Shown here: positions 1 to 8,798 of the stretch, piece after piece
Numbering within the stretch: position 1 is the first letter of the stretch
Layout: the number at the start of each line of letters is the position of its first letter
Origin: Gammaproteobacteria bacterium
Lineage (GTDB): Bacteria; Pseudomonadota; Gammaproteobacteria; Steroidobacterales; Rariloculaceae
Assembly (NCBI GenBank): GCA_022826245.1
Contig: JAJDVG010000008.1
Coordinates: 124,001 to 188,000, forward strand
Length of the DNA: 64,000 bases
Reading direction: 5' to 3'
Translations under genes and position numbers: made by a program
Notes under the pieces: model-generated
Databases searched by the model: none
The model's input: the letters and a program-made list of their open reading frames with translations, nothing else
Told to the model about the DNA's origin: nothing

Positions 1-33
1 AACACCGGACCAGACAGCAAGGGAGACATTCCC

Positions 34-1017
34 ATGAGCAAACAGACAACGATCTTTGCCGCAGCCGTGCCGTTAGCCATGCTCGCAGCGACGGCGTGCG
101 AGGCGCAGGTCGCCCGGACTCCGTGGGGCGATCCGGACCTGCAGGGGCTGTGGTCGAACGCGACGCTGACTCCACTGCAGCGCCCCGACGCACTCGGCGA
201 CAAGGCCTTCTTCACGCCCGAGGAAGCCGAAGCCTACGTTGCGGAGCGGATCGAGGCGACGAACGCCGACCGGACCATTGGCCAGACGGGCTCGGTCGGT
301 TCGTACAACGATGCGTGGTTCGACCGGGGCAACAGCATCGTGCCGACCCTGCGCACCTCGCTGATCGTCGATCCCGCCAACGGCAAGGTTCCGCCGTTCA
401 CGCCAGAAGCCCAACAGCAGCACGAGGCCAACCTCGTGTATTCGCAGGAGCATCCCGTCGACACGCCGGCCGACCGGTTTCTGACCGAACGATGCATCGT
501 GTTCGGCGGCGGGGCCGCGCCGCTGTTCCCCGAGCCCTACAACAACAACTACTACATCGTGCAGACGCCCGACTACGTGACGATCATGGCGGAGATCAAC
601 CACGAGGTCCGCATCATTCCGATCGACGGGCGGCCCCACTTCCCCGAGCACATAACGCAATGGACGGGCGATTCACGCGGCTATTGGGACGGCGACACGT
701 TGGTCGTGGAAACCGGAAATCAGAAGACCAACCGGTTCTTCTACGGCGTGCAGATGCTCAATTCCGTGATGAGCGACCAGTTCAGCGTGGTGGAGCGATT
801 CACGCGCACGGCGCCCGATCAGATCCGTTACGAGGCGACCATCGACGACCCCGCGGTTTTCACGGCGCCATGGAGCGTAGAGATCTTCATGCATCCCCAG
901 GAGGGGGTGCTTGTCGAGTACGCCTGCCACGAAGGTAACTATGGGCTCACCGGCATGCTGTCAGCGGCGCGCGCAGAAGAGCGCCGCGCGGCCGAAGCCG
1001 AATCGGCAGAGCAATGA
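34..1017 (+). CDS. Secreted DUF6152-partner-family protein
   Basis: Predicted 327-residue exported protein with an N-terminal signal peptide ending near ACEAQ. The body opens with 'DPDLQGLWSN' and holds 'WDGDTLVVET', the signature shared with five other proteins in this window. A Cys in the middle (ERCIVF) and one near the C terminus (YACHEG) recur at equivalent places in the relatives, so a disulfide is likely. AGGGAGA precedes the ATG at good spacing. The stop overlaps an ATG of the DUF6152 region downstream, which indicates co-translation. No catalytic motif is recognised and the function is unknown. The repeated pairing with DUF6152 suggests a two-protein periplasmic unit. Confidence 0.85.
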   Translation: MSKQTTIFAAAVPLAMLAATACEAQVARTPWGDPDLQGLWSNATLTPLQRPDALGDKAFFTPEEAEAYVAERIEATNADRTIGQTGSVGSYNDAWFDRGNSIVPTLRTSLIVDPANGKVPPFTPEAQQQHEANLVYSQEHPVDTPADRFLTERCIVFGGGAAPLFPEPYNNNYYIVQTPDYVTIMAEINHEVRIIPIDGRPHFPEHITQWTGDSRGYWDGDTLVVETGNQKTNRFFYGVQMLNSVMSDQFSVVERFTRTAPDQIRYEATIDDPAVFTAPWSVEIFMHPQEGVLVEYACHEGNYGLTGMLSAARAEERRAAEAESAEQ

Positions 1018-1043
1018 ACGGGGCTATGAACAGGAGTAGCAAG

Positions 1044-1454
1044 ATGCGATTAACAATAGCTGTCGCGCTCACCGGTGCGTGCTTTGGCGCGGCGCTCCCC
1101 GCGCACGCCCATCACGCGTTCGCGGCCGAGTTCGACGCGAACCAGCCGATCACCCTCGAAGGCGTCGTCACACGCATCGAGTGGATCAATCCTCATGCCT
1201 GGATCCACATCGACGTCGAGGACGATGACGGCAACGTCGAGAGCTGGATGATCGAAGCGGGCAGCCCGAACACGCTCGTGCGCCGCGGCATGACGCGCGA
1301 CTCGATTCCGCGCGGCACCGAAGTCGTCGTCTTCGGCTACCGGCACCGTAACGGCTCCAATGCCGCCAACGGCCGCGATGTCACGCTGCCGGACGGCTCG
1401 AAGCTCTTCCTGAGTTCACCGCGGACGGGTGCGCCGGGCGGCGACGAGCCGTAA
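1044..1454 (+). CDS. DUF6152 family periplasmic protein
   Basis: Predicted 136-residue secreted protein. ATG 1044 was chosen over in-frame ATGs at 1014 and 1026 because AGGAG lies seven bases upstream and the signal peptide then starts cleanly. Predicted cleavage after AHA leaves a mature protein starting HHAF. A second conserved block, 'NPHAWIHIDV', follows about 35 residues later. All five DUF6152 copies in this window keep the HH start and the NPH motif, which makes metal binding plausible (inference). It sits directly downstream of a partner-family gene. Function is not established. Confidence 0.85.
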   Translation: MRLTIAVALTGACFGAALPAHAHHAFAAEFDANQPITLEGVVTRIEWINPHAWIHIDVEDDDGNVESWMIEAGSPNTLVRRGMTRDSIPRGTEVVVFGYRHRNGSNAANGRDVTLPDGSKLFLSSPRTGAPGGDEP

Positions 1455-1617
1455 TCGCGTCCGCCTGGGGACAGCCCCGATCGCGTTCACGCACCCGCCC
1501 TGCGATGTGGGAGGCCGCGCCGCAAGGGCGCTTCAAGCCCCCCACACGGTTACCGGCCGGCCGTCCAGAGCGTCGTTTCGGTGCGGATCGTGGCGGATTA
1601 CGTTCAGCCTCGGGTAA

Positions 1618-1647
1618 TTCTTCCTTCTCTCCAATAGCGGTTATAAT
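1618..1647 (+). promoter_or_regulatory. Candidate sigma-70 promoter of hipBA
   Basis: A perfect TATAAT stands at 1642-1647, about 37 bases before the hipB start. The -35 is poor (TTCTTC at 18-base spacing), as is common for autoregulated toxin-antitoxin operons. A weak ATGA/TCAT dyad overlaps the region downstream of the -10 and could be part of an operator. It does not match the TATCC-N8-GGATA operator known for E. coli HipB. Confidence 0.4.
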
Positions 1648-1683
1648 GATGGCCGTTGTGGTCATTTTTTGCCGTCAGGGGAT

Positions 1684-1992
1684 ATGGACGTATACACATT
1701 GCTGCCGGCCCCGGAGGTGGCGGCGGATCTGGCAAGGCGGCTGAAGTCGCGGCGTCTGGCGCGAAACCTGACTCAGCCAGGGCTTGCCGCGCGATCGGGC
1801 GTGCCGTTGGGCACCCTGAAAAAATTCGAACGCACAGGCTCAATCTCCCTCGTCTCGTTCGTCCGCCTTGTGGTCGCTCTCGGGGAACAGGCCGGCCTCG
1901 AACGGCTCATGGAGACGGACGACCGGGATTACCTGACTCTCGACCAGATGCTGGCCACGCCGAAGCCGCGCAAGCGCGGGCGTATCACGTGA
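1684..1992 (+). CDS. hipB: HipB-like antitoxin, XRE-type HTH
   Basis: Predicted 102-residue DNA-binding protein. Residues about 10-65 form an XRE helix-turn-helix: 'LKSRRLARNLTQPGLAARSG' followed by 'VPLGTLKKFERTG'. The ATG at 1684 is preferred over an upstream in-frame TTG because AGGGG lies just upstream. The tail 'KPRKRGRIT' is basic. The stop overlaps the GTG start of hipA by four bases (GTGA), the usual antitoxin-toxin arrangement. It is expected to neutralise HipA and repress its own promoter (family knowledge). Confidence 0.85.
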   Translation: MDVYTLLPAPEVAADLARRLKSRRLARNLTQPGLAARSGVPLGTLKKFERTGSISLVSFVRLVVALGEQAGLERLMETDDRDYLTLDQMLATPKPRKRGRIT

Positions 1993-3245
1993 AGCCCGCG
2001 CCGGAACCGACACCGCTGACGGTGACGCTGCGGTGGGACGATGGCGACATTCAATCGGTCGGACGACTCGGATACATCGACCGCGTTGCCCGCTTCGAGT
2101 ACGACAACGGCTTCCTGACGGCGGGTCTTGAGATCTCGCCCGTCCACCATCGCGTCAGCAATGCCCCCGGACCGATCCGTCCGTACGACCACACCGTTTT
2201 CAATGGTCTGCACGGCGTTTTTAACGACAGCCTTCCGGACGGCTGGGGGCGGCTGCTGGTGGATCGGCGCGCCCGCGAGCTTGGGATCGATCCGGCGACA
2301 TTGACGCCTCTCGACCGGCTCGCGTGGGTCGGCGACCGGGGAATCGGGGCCTTGTGCTACGCGCCGGACGCGAATGTCTGGCACGAGGCAGACTCCGCGC
2401 TGGATCTGGACCGTCTGGCGAGAGACGCACGCGGCGTGCTCGCGGGGCACGTGTCGGATGTCATTGCCGAACTCGGAGGCCTGGGCGGATCTCCCGCCGG
2501 AGCGCGGCCCAAAGTCATGGTTGCCATCGATCGGCACGACAACGCAGTTTACGGACCGACTCCGCCTGGCAGCGACCATCGGCATTACCTGGTGAAGTTT
2601 CGGGGCACGGAGGACCCGGAGGACGCGGCCAACATCGAGCAAGCCTACGCGGACATGGCGCGGGCGGCCGGGGTGCGCGTGCCGGAAACCCGACTTGTCG
2701 CCGGCAATAGCGGACTACACTACTTCGCCTCCCGCCGTTTCGACCGGCACGGGACCAAACGCCTTCACGCCCATTGCGCAAGCGGGCTCCTGTACGCGGA
2801 TTTTCGCCTGCCTTCGCTGGACTACAGCGGTCTGATCGCGCTGACCCGTTCGGTCACGCGCGACCGGCGGGAAGTTGCGGCAATGTTTGCGCTGGCGGCA
2901 TTCAACGTCCTCGCGCACAATCGCGACGACCACGCTCGCCAGTTCACATTCCTGATGGCGCGCGATGGGTTCTGGCGGCTCGCGCCGGGCTACGACCTCA
3001 CCTTCTCTCCCGGTCCGGGCGGGGAACACTCGACCACGGTTCTGGGGGAAGGCAGGCGGATCGCCCGCGACCATCTGCTGGAACTCGGCAAGTACGCCGA
3101 TCTTGGCGCTGCCGAGGCGGAGAGGATTGTCGGTCGCGTGGCGGAAGCGGTGGCCGACTGGGACCGCTTCGCGAGGCAGTGGGACGTCGGTACAGCATCA
3201 CGCACGCGGATCGCGGCGGCGCTCGGCCCGCAAGATGTGCCGTAG
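1989..3245 (+). CDS. hipA: HipA-like serine/threonine kinase toxin
   Basis: Predicted 418-residue HipA-type kinase. Residues about 5-110 match the HipA N-terminal subdomain, with the characteristic 'FNDSLPDGWGR'. The kinase core has the catalytic loop 'HNRDDHAR' near residue 310 and the metal-binding 'YDLTFSPG' near 335. The GTG start overlaps the antitoxin stop. Characterised HipA proteins phosphorylate glutamyl-tRNA synthetase and induce growth arrest; the target here is unknown. All visible catalytic motifs are intact, so it looks functional. Confidence 0.9.
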   Translation: MKPAPEPTPLTVTLRWDDGDIQSVGRLGYIDRVARFEYDNGFLTAGLEISPVHHRVSNAPGPIRPYDHTVFNGLHGVFNDSLPDGWGRLLVDRRARELGIDPATLTPLDRLAWVGDRGIGALCYAPDANVWHEADSALDLDRLARDARGVLAGHVSDVIAELGGLGGSPAGARPKVMVAIDRHDNAVYGPTPPGSDHRHYLVKFRGTEDPEDAANIEQAYADMARAAGVRVPETRLVAGNSGLHYFASRRFDRHGTKRLHAHCASGLLYADFRLPSLDYSGLIALTRSVTRDRREVAAMFALAAFNVLAHNRDDHARQFTFLMARDGFWRLAPGYDLTFSPGPGGEHSTTVLGEGRRIARDHLLELGKYADLGAAEAERIVGRVAEAVADWDRFARQWDVGTASRTRIAAALGPQDVP

Positions 3246-3299
3246 CTGGCCGCCTGTCCATCCGGAGAGAGGCTCGTGAGGCGCAAGCCACCCATACGG

Positions 3300-4787
3300 T
3301 CAATCTCCGTTTGCAGCAACGTTGGCCGACGCGCCCATGCTGCCTTGCAGGAACATGGCAAACTCGCTATGCGTATCGGCGAGGATTTCTCGCATGGCCA
3401 CCCGGTCGGCAAGCGTCAGGTGACCGAAACCGCCGTTCGGGTCCTCACCCGCGGTAATCTCCGTAAAACGGCGGTACACGTAGCTCCGCGTCGCGTAGGG
3501 GAGCGCGGCGAACGCCTCCGAATGGATCAGGTAGCTCAGGGGATAGCGGAACACGCGGCGCGTCAGATCGAGATCGCGCAGTGATCGGCCTGCGCTGTCG
3601 CGAACCCCGCGAGCCGCGAACATTTCGGCGAATCGCGACGCGCCCTCGATGGCTCCCCCGAGTTCGACGGCATCGGTGAACAGCATGGCGCGGACGAGCG
3701 GCTCGGCGATGTCGGCCACGACGCCTCCAGCGACGCCGGCTGCCGTCGTTCCATCCGCCGCCGTTCCGTCCCCGGCTTCAAGCGCCGTACGCGTATCGTA
3801 ATTGACGCGCGTAATGAGGTTCTGCAGGGCAACCTGATGCTCGATCACGAGCAGGGCCACGATATCGCTGTGGCGTGCCGGATACGGGTCAGTGTCGACC
3901 AGCCCGTCGAGGTTCGCGAGGTTGCCGACGCGCAGTGACTCGAGATTCTGAAGCTGCGCCACATCCCTCACGATCAGATTGCCGAGGTGCACCTGATCGC
4001 CGTGCTGCCCGGTCACGTACCAGCCGCCCCAGCGGTTTCTGAGCGGCGTCTGCTCGCTCGTCAGAATCCACCCTTCGTGGGAGACCAGGTTGCCGTCCGT
4101 ACCGATATAGCCCGAACCGAGAATGAACCGCGGCACGCCGCCGCCGGTCAGCGAATACGAGTCGTGGCAGCGCAGGCAGCGGCCGAATTGCCGCTCGAAC
4201 GGGGAGTCGACCGTCGCGCTCTGCTCGAGCGTGTAGAAAACCGGGCCGAGGTTCGGATCCATCGACGCGATCTCGATCGTCGGAGCGCCACGGGTCCACG
4301 CGACGTAGGTCGAATCGTTGAAGAAGATCGCACGCGGCGTCTCCGGCGTGATGCCCCTGATCTGCAGGCTCGTCTTCGAGAACACGAGCACCTGTGATTC
4401 GACGTCGATCTCGAGCGCGGTCAACAGGGAGTCAAGGTAGCCGCGTTCGCCTGCGAAATCGAGGCGAGCTGCGCCAATTGCCAGCCGTTCGCGCAGCCGC
4501 GCAACGGGATCGGTGAGAACGGCCTCCGCGTAGTCCATCACGGGGTATTCGGCGGCGTAGCGCAAGGCGGCCGGGTCCTGTTCAGTGGGCGACACCTCGG
4601 GCGACGCCGGCGCTTCGGGAGCCTCGGGCAGGACCTCCGGACGCAGCGCAACGACGGCCCAGGCGGCAAGACCCGCCAGGACGGCAATTCCAACAACTAC
4701 GCCCAGCCGGTTTCGGTGACCACCCCTTACTTTCCCGCTTTCGACCACTCTTTGGCTGCGCCTCCAAGCCCGTATCGCAAGGCTCAC
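3300..4787 (-). CDS. Membrane-anchored monoheme protein of unknown function
   Basis: Predicted 495-residue protein with one N-terminal membrane segment (about residues 29-48) followed by a Pro/Glu-rich linker, so the body is periplasmic. One CxxCH heme-binding motif, 'CLRCHDS', sits near residue 207, followed by 'GGGVPRFILGSGYIG'. The C-terminal half is mostly helical, with no recognised enzyme motif. It stands alone between convergent hipA and the divergent truncated dehydrogenase. A role in electron transfer is inferred only from the heme motif. Proteins of this type are often annotated as cytochrome-c-domain proteins. Confidence 0.7.
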   Translation of the reverse strand: MSLAIRAWRRSQRVVESGKVRGGHRNRLGVVVGIAVLAGLAAWAVVALRPEVLPEAPEAPASPEVSPTEQDPAALRYAAEYPVMDYAEAVLTDPVARLRERLAIGAARLDFAGERGYLDSLLTALEIDVESQVLVFSKTSLQIRGITPETPRAIFFNDSTYVAWTRGAPTIEIASMDPNLGPVFYTLEQSATVDSPFERQFGRCLRCHDSYSLTGGGVPRFILGSGYIGTDGNLVSHEGWILTSEQTPLRNRWGGWYVTGQHGDQVHLGNLIVRDVAQLQNLESLRVGNLANLDGLVDTDPYPARHSDIVALLVIEHQVALQNLITRVNYDTRTALEAGDGTAADGTTAAGVAGGVVADIAEPLVRAMLFTDAVELGGAIEGASRFAEMFAARGVRDSAGRSLRDLDLTRRVFRYPLSYLIHSEAFAALPYATRSYVYRRFTEITAGEDPNGGFGHLTLADRVAMREILADTHSEFAMFLQGSMGASANVAANGD

Positions 4788-4885
4788 GATTATCGCGCCG
4801 CGGGAGCGTCGCTGCCAACGTGGGCCGGTTTGTGCCTGATGTAGACTACCGCAATCATTTCGCGCGCGACCGGGCTTTCCGCAAG

Positions 4886-5401
4886 ATGACCAGGGTGTTG
4901 ATCACGGGCGCCTTCGGGCAGATCGGCACCGAGCTTGCCGCGGCACTCGGCGCGCGTTACGGCTCCGACAACGTGCTGGCGACCGGGCGAAGCCTGCCCG
5001 ATGGCGGATCGCCGGAAGGGCTGCCCTTTGAACCGCTCGATGTCACGGATGCGGACGCGGTGCTGCAGACCGTCAAGCGGCACCGTATAGACGTGATCTA
5101 CCACCTCGCCGCGGTCCTTTCCGCGCGTGGCGAGAAGGATCCGAGGATGACCTGGCGGGTGAACATGGACGGGCTTCGCAACGTTCTCGAAGCCGCTCGC
5201 AGGGCAACCGTAGCGCAAGTCTTCTGGCCAAGCTCGATCGCCGCTTTCGGACCGGACACGCCGCGCGATGCCGTGCCGCAGGACACAATCATGCGGCCAA
5301 CCACGATCTACGGAGTGACCAAGGTCGCCGGGGAATTGCTCTGTGACTACTATTTTTTGGCCAATTTGGCTAGAAACACAATGGATTCCGCGTTCCGGTA
5401 G
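4886..5401 (+). pseudogene. 3'-truncated L-threonine 3-dehydrogenase-like (SDR epimerase type)
   Basis: The first roughly 157 codons encode the NAD-binding half of an extended short-chain dehydrogenase: 'LITGAFGQIGTEL', 'YHLAAVLSARGEKDP', 'VFWPSSIAAFGP' and the catalytic 'YGVTKVAGELLCDYYF'. These match the epimerase-type threonine dehydrogenase, normally about 315 residues. Homology stops at about base 5356; the frame then runs through 14 unrelated codons to a stop at 5401. The second half is not found further along, so the gene was cut by insertion or deletion at the island edge. The ATG at 4886 starts the Rossmann motif directly. Confidence 0.8.
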
Positions 5402-5632
5402 ATTCCCAACGGACCCGGGGCCGACGCTGGCGATGCACCGCGCCCTGCCTCGCCTCGTGAGACCACGGACCAGAAGGATCCGGACAATCGGAAGCACATT
5501 TCGGCTTGGAGGGAGTTGCTGGGCCAACCCACAATACCTGTCCGCGAATAACATCTTGACCGCCCGAAACCAAGCGGTCCATACTGGCTCCGGCTGGAAT
5601 CGTACGCATCATCGCACCAAGGACAAGGATCA
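5357..5632. other. Island junction without recognisable gene
   Basis: This 276-base stretch lies between the last base of dehydrogenase homology and the GIY-YIG-like gene. No frame shows a credible protein, and no terminal inverted repeat, transposase remnant or tRNA-like end was seen. The TTTTTTGGCCAATTTGG at the junction is notably A/T-rich for this genome. The stretch probably holds the promoter of the two genes that follow. Confidence 0.5.
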
Positions 5633-5851
5633 ATGGCCGCCACAGCGGACACGTTCAAGTATGAACTCGAGGTCGACGGAGCGGTCGTATTTCGCGGCGT
5701 GACCAGCGACCTCCAGAGGCGCGAATCCGAACACCGCGAACGGTGGCCGGAGGGCACCGTCGTGAAAATCGGCCGGCGCACGACAAGGGCAGCGGCGCTC
5801 GCGTGGCTGCGGCGGCAAGAAGCGCGGGGCGACCGCATCGCGACCGACTGA
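5633..5851 (+). CDS. Small GIY-YIG-like domain protein
   Basis: Predicted 72-residue protein. Residues 10-34 read like the core of a GIY-YIG fold: a first strand 'YELEVDGAVVFRG', then 'VTSDLQRRESEH', which resembles the 'GxTxDLxRRxxEH' helix of GIY-YIG proteins including its conserved Arg. A later 'GRRTTRAAALAW' may be the third element. The usual catalytic Tyr pair is not clearly complete, so nuclease activity is uncertain. It begins an apparent two-gene unit with the SIR2-like gene 39 bases downstream. The short length may mean a stand-alone or degenerate domain. Confidence 0.6.
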   Translation: MAATADTFKYELEVDGAVVFRGVTSDLQRRESEHRERWPEGTVVKIGRRTTRAAALAWLRRQEARGDRIATD

Positions 5852-5890
5852 TAGCCGCTTCTCCTAACCTCAACCAGAAGTCGGCGACAA

Positions 5891-6949
5891 GTGCGCGTTC
5901 AGCACAAGGGCTCGGGACGGTCCGTACTCGTCACGGGTGCTGGATTCACTCGTGCTTTCCTTCCAAGTTCCCCGTTGATGGTGGACGACTTCGGTGCCGA
6001 AAAACTCGTTGCCAAGGTCAAAGGGCTACCGCACGCAAGTAGGCTGCTGGATTGGGAACGTAGTCAGAACGTCCAAGGCTTCATAAACATCGAACGATTG
6101 ATGACGCGCCTGGACAGCATGATGCCGTACGACGAAGACCAAGGAGCAGCGGAAGAGTACCGGTTCCTGCTTGCCGAGTTGCTGGCCAGTTTCTTGGACC
6201 GGGTACGACATGCCCGGGAGGAGTCCGACCCATACGACGAGCTTTCAACGGTCGCGCGCTATTGCGCCAAAAACAAGGTCGATTGCATCACATTTAACTA
6301 TGACGATGTGCTCGATCAAGCGCTTGCAGAGGTAACGCGAAAAGAGAAGTTCCCCTGGCACGCCAACGGCGGCTACGGCTTCTACTGTCAGGATTCAATA
6401 GGGACCACCGGCATACGCTGGGATGCCAACATCGGCGAGAAGACCCCAATGTTGATCCTCAAGCTGCATGGTTCGATCAATTGGCGACCGCGCCGCGGAT
6501 CTTCCGAGCCCCACATGCTCGACGCAATTACCCACCACGAGGGGTGGTCGAAAGAAAAGCCTCTGGAGCCACGACTCTGGTCCCTTACGGCACGACACCT
6601 TGAGCCCCGCCCACTGATCGCACCCCCGGTGCTTTCGAAGTCGGGCCTCGTCAGTCAACCGATCTTACGCTTGGTCTGGACCCAGGCATACGAGAAACTG
6701 GTGAAGGCACGCAATGTAACGTTTGTGGGATATTCCTTTCCGACCACGGACATGGCGGCCCAGACCTTGTTTTCGGAGGCGCTACGCGATATACGACCGT
6801 CTTCCATCCGCGTCGTAAACTTGGCAAGCGAAGAATCCGAAAGGAACCGAATCGTCGAACGGTACCGCGAAGTTCTTGGCGGAATCCCCGACGCCCAGTT
6901 CGACTTCAGCGGCGCACTGGGGTGGAGTCGAACACTGGAAGTGCAATAG
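5891..6949 (+). CDS. SIR2-like NAD-binding domain protein, candidate defence effector
   Basis: Predicted 352-residue soluble protein. It has the SIR2-family landmarks in order: Gly-rich 'VTGAGFTRAF' (residues 14-23), 'ITFNYDDVLD' (133-142), the catalytic-His motif 'LKLHGSINW' (190-198), 'PPVLSK' (245-250) and 'FVGYSFPTTD' (278-287). The GTG start at 5891 is the only option; an in-frame stop lies at 5852 and the first motif begins 14 residues in. SIR2-like proteins of this group act as NADases or NAD sensors in several phage-defence systems. Placement in a disrupted locus beside a GIY-YIG-like gene supports a defence role by inference. No TIR, HerA or Argonaute partner is in the window. Confidence 0.75.
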   Translation: MRVQHKGSGRSVLVTGAGFTRAFLPSSPLMVDDFGAEKLVAKVKGLPHASRLLDWERSQNVQGFINIERLMTRLDSMMPYDEDQGAAEEYRFLLAELLASFLDRVRHAREESDPYDELSTVARYCAKNKVDCITFNYDDVLDQALAEVTRKEKFPWHANGGYGFYCQDSIGTTGIRWDANIGEKTPMLILKLHGSINWRPRRGSSEPHMLDAITHHEGWSKEKPLEPRLWSLTARHLEPRPLIAPPVLSKSGLVSQPILRLVWTQAYEKLVKARNVTFVGYSFPTTDMAAQTLFSEALRDIRPSSIRVVNLASEESERNRIVERYREVLGGIPDAQFDFSGALGWSRTLEVQ

Positions 6950-6983
6950 GTTTAGGTCGATTCGACGAACAACAGTCTTCAAG

Positions 6984-8618
6984 TCACCGCCAGTCGTCCA
7001 CCGACACCGTCCAGTTCGGCGTATAGCGGCCGCCGATCATCTTCCACGCACCCTGGGTCTCGCCGCCGGCGACGACGATCTTGATCTGGTCGGGCTCGAA
7101 GATCGAGATGAGCTCGTCGGGATCGGCTTTCAGCCGTGAGGCATAGGGCTCGACACCGGCCACGGCCTGCGGGCGCATGAGCGTCTGAATCCACTGGTTG
7201 TCCCAGTATTCACGTGCCGTCAGGCGGGCGTTGTCGGCGCACCAGGCGATGAACTTCTCCTTGGTGTCGTAACCGAGTTCGACGAAGCCGCGCGCGCAGA
7301 TCGGGTCCATGACGATGATCGGCGGCAGGTATTGCTCGGAACCCGCGAACGCGTGCCGAAACTTCTCCTGCCAGGTTTCCCGCGGTCCGTATCCGGCCTG
7401 CGTATACCAGCCTCCGAAGAAGACGCTCGCGGTGCTTTCACCCGGATCGTAGCCGTGCTGGACGTGAAACGGCGTCCAGGGGCTTCGCTCCTCGGCTTCG
7501 GCGAAGGTCGAGCTGTAGTTGTACCAGTTGCCGAGCGAGCCCATGTAGGTGTCGCCGGGCTCCGAGCCGCCCTGCAGGTTGATCGACAGCAGGTTGTAGG
7601 CGCGGCCGATCGTGGCGTTCGCGTGGTTGTAGGGCCCCAGGACGCCGATGCCGTCGCCCATGCCGATTTCCTTGCGGATCGGTCCGTTGATGAGCGAGAT
7701 CATCGCGAACGAATTCGTGCTGCTGGAGCGGGACGTCTGGCCGGTCGAAGCGAGGGCGAGGATCGCGGGCAGGTACTCCGGCCGGGCACCGGCCATGACG
7801 GCATTGACGGCGACCTTCTCGACCGTGAACTCCCAGTACTCGCGGAAGAATGTGGGCCTGAGCTTGCCGACGACCTCGTCAGGCGCGCGACTCGTGCCCT
7901 TGAGCATGCGAGCGACGCGTTCCTCGGTCGGCAGGATCACGGGCAGATGATCGGTCCAGCCGTTGGCTTCGAAAAGTTGCCGGAGGCCATCTTCCGTCTC
8001 GGGTTCGAGCAGCCGCGGCGTGTTGCGTTCGAAGGTCACGCCCTCGAGATCGGCCTCATCGAGCGGGTTCGACAGCCCTTCGATGACCTCCTGCATGAAC
8101 GGCCTGCTTGACACGGGGTCCGTGCCGTGGATGTAGGCGCGAAGCTGCTCGGGCGAGCGGTCGACGACCGGTTGCGGCACGTAGGCCTGGCGCGAGGTCG
8201 GCATGCCGTTGGCGCGCGTGACGGCGTTGACGAGCCGTGCGAAGACGTCGGTGTGCACGGCAACCGTCGGCACGCCCTGCTCTTCGAGAGACATCGCAAG
8301 CCCGGCGACCGTCGGGCTGCAGGTGCTTCACAGTCCGACGCCGAGTATCGCGGCGTCGCCCTCCTCTCCTATGGTGGCGCGCATGTCGGGATCGTCGTAC
8401 CAGCTCTCGCGCGGCCTGATCGTGCGGATCCTGACCGTCGGCAGGTGCTGCGCGAACCAGCTCTGCATCTGGTCCATGAAGACGTCGGAGTTGTCGAACA
8501 GGCAGTCGACGAGAAAGACGACCTTGCCTTCGAGACGCGTGAGCCGCGGCGCAAGCCGTTTGCCCGTGACCTTCGGCGGAAAACCGCGCGGGTCGTGGAC
8601 CGTGAGTTTGTTCGTCAT
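6984..8618 (-). CDS. UGSC-type selenoprotein (in-frame UGA read as selenocysteine)
   Basis: Two open frames in the same phase (96 and 436 codons) are separated by a TGA at 8328-8330; read through, they give 544 residues with Sec at 97. The sequence around the TGA is 'AILGVGL-U-STC-SPTVAG' followed by 'EEQGVPTVAVHTDVFA', which fits the redox motif (UGSC or CGSC) and following helix of the UGSC family. Cys100 completes a U-x-x-C pair. The C-terminal region contains 'VEKVAVNAVMAGARPEYLP' and is conserved in that family as I recall it. A hairpin with a GGUC loop lies just after the UGA. It is likely a redox enzyme. The thioredoxin-reductase-like gene upstream in the same direction is a plausible reductant source. 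Confidence 0.8.
8296..8330 (-). promoter_or_regulatory. Bacterial-type SECIS hairpin after UGA97
   Basis: After the TGA (8330-8328) the transcript can fold GCAGCCCG (8320-8313) onto CGGGCTTGC (8304-8296), eight pairs with one bulged U, plus a C-G pair closing a GGUC loop (8310-8307). The GGUC lies 17 bases after the UGA. The apical G/U loop, the bulged U and the spacing are very close to the E. coli fdhF SECIS recognised by SelB. The stem lies in coding sequence, as bacterial SECIS elements do. Confidence 0.7.
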
Positions 8619-8798
8619 TGAAGTCGCCTGTCCTCGTCGTGTTCCTGTCGTACCTTGTAGCGGAAGTCGGTGCTGCGTGCCCGCCGGGGCACCGTCACGC
8701 CCTCAATTCAGTCCGTATTGCCAGTACGACGCCGTTCCTGCGTAAGTATCGACGTGCGTGCCAAAACTCCCCGATTGGCGCGTATTCGTTCGAGCGCG

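Noticed and set aside
1640-1670. HipB operator
   Set aside because: Only a weak ATGA/TCAT dyad is present; no TATCC-N8-GGATA element, so it is mentioned under the promoter but not listed separately.
8328-8330. TGA as an ordinary nonsense mutation making a pseudogene
   Set aside because: Both sides stay in frame for 96 and 447 further codons without decay, the UxxC alignment is exact, and a SECIS-like hairpin follows. A sequencing or real nonsense event remains possible but is less likely.
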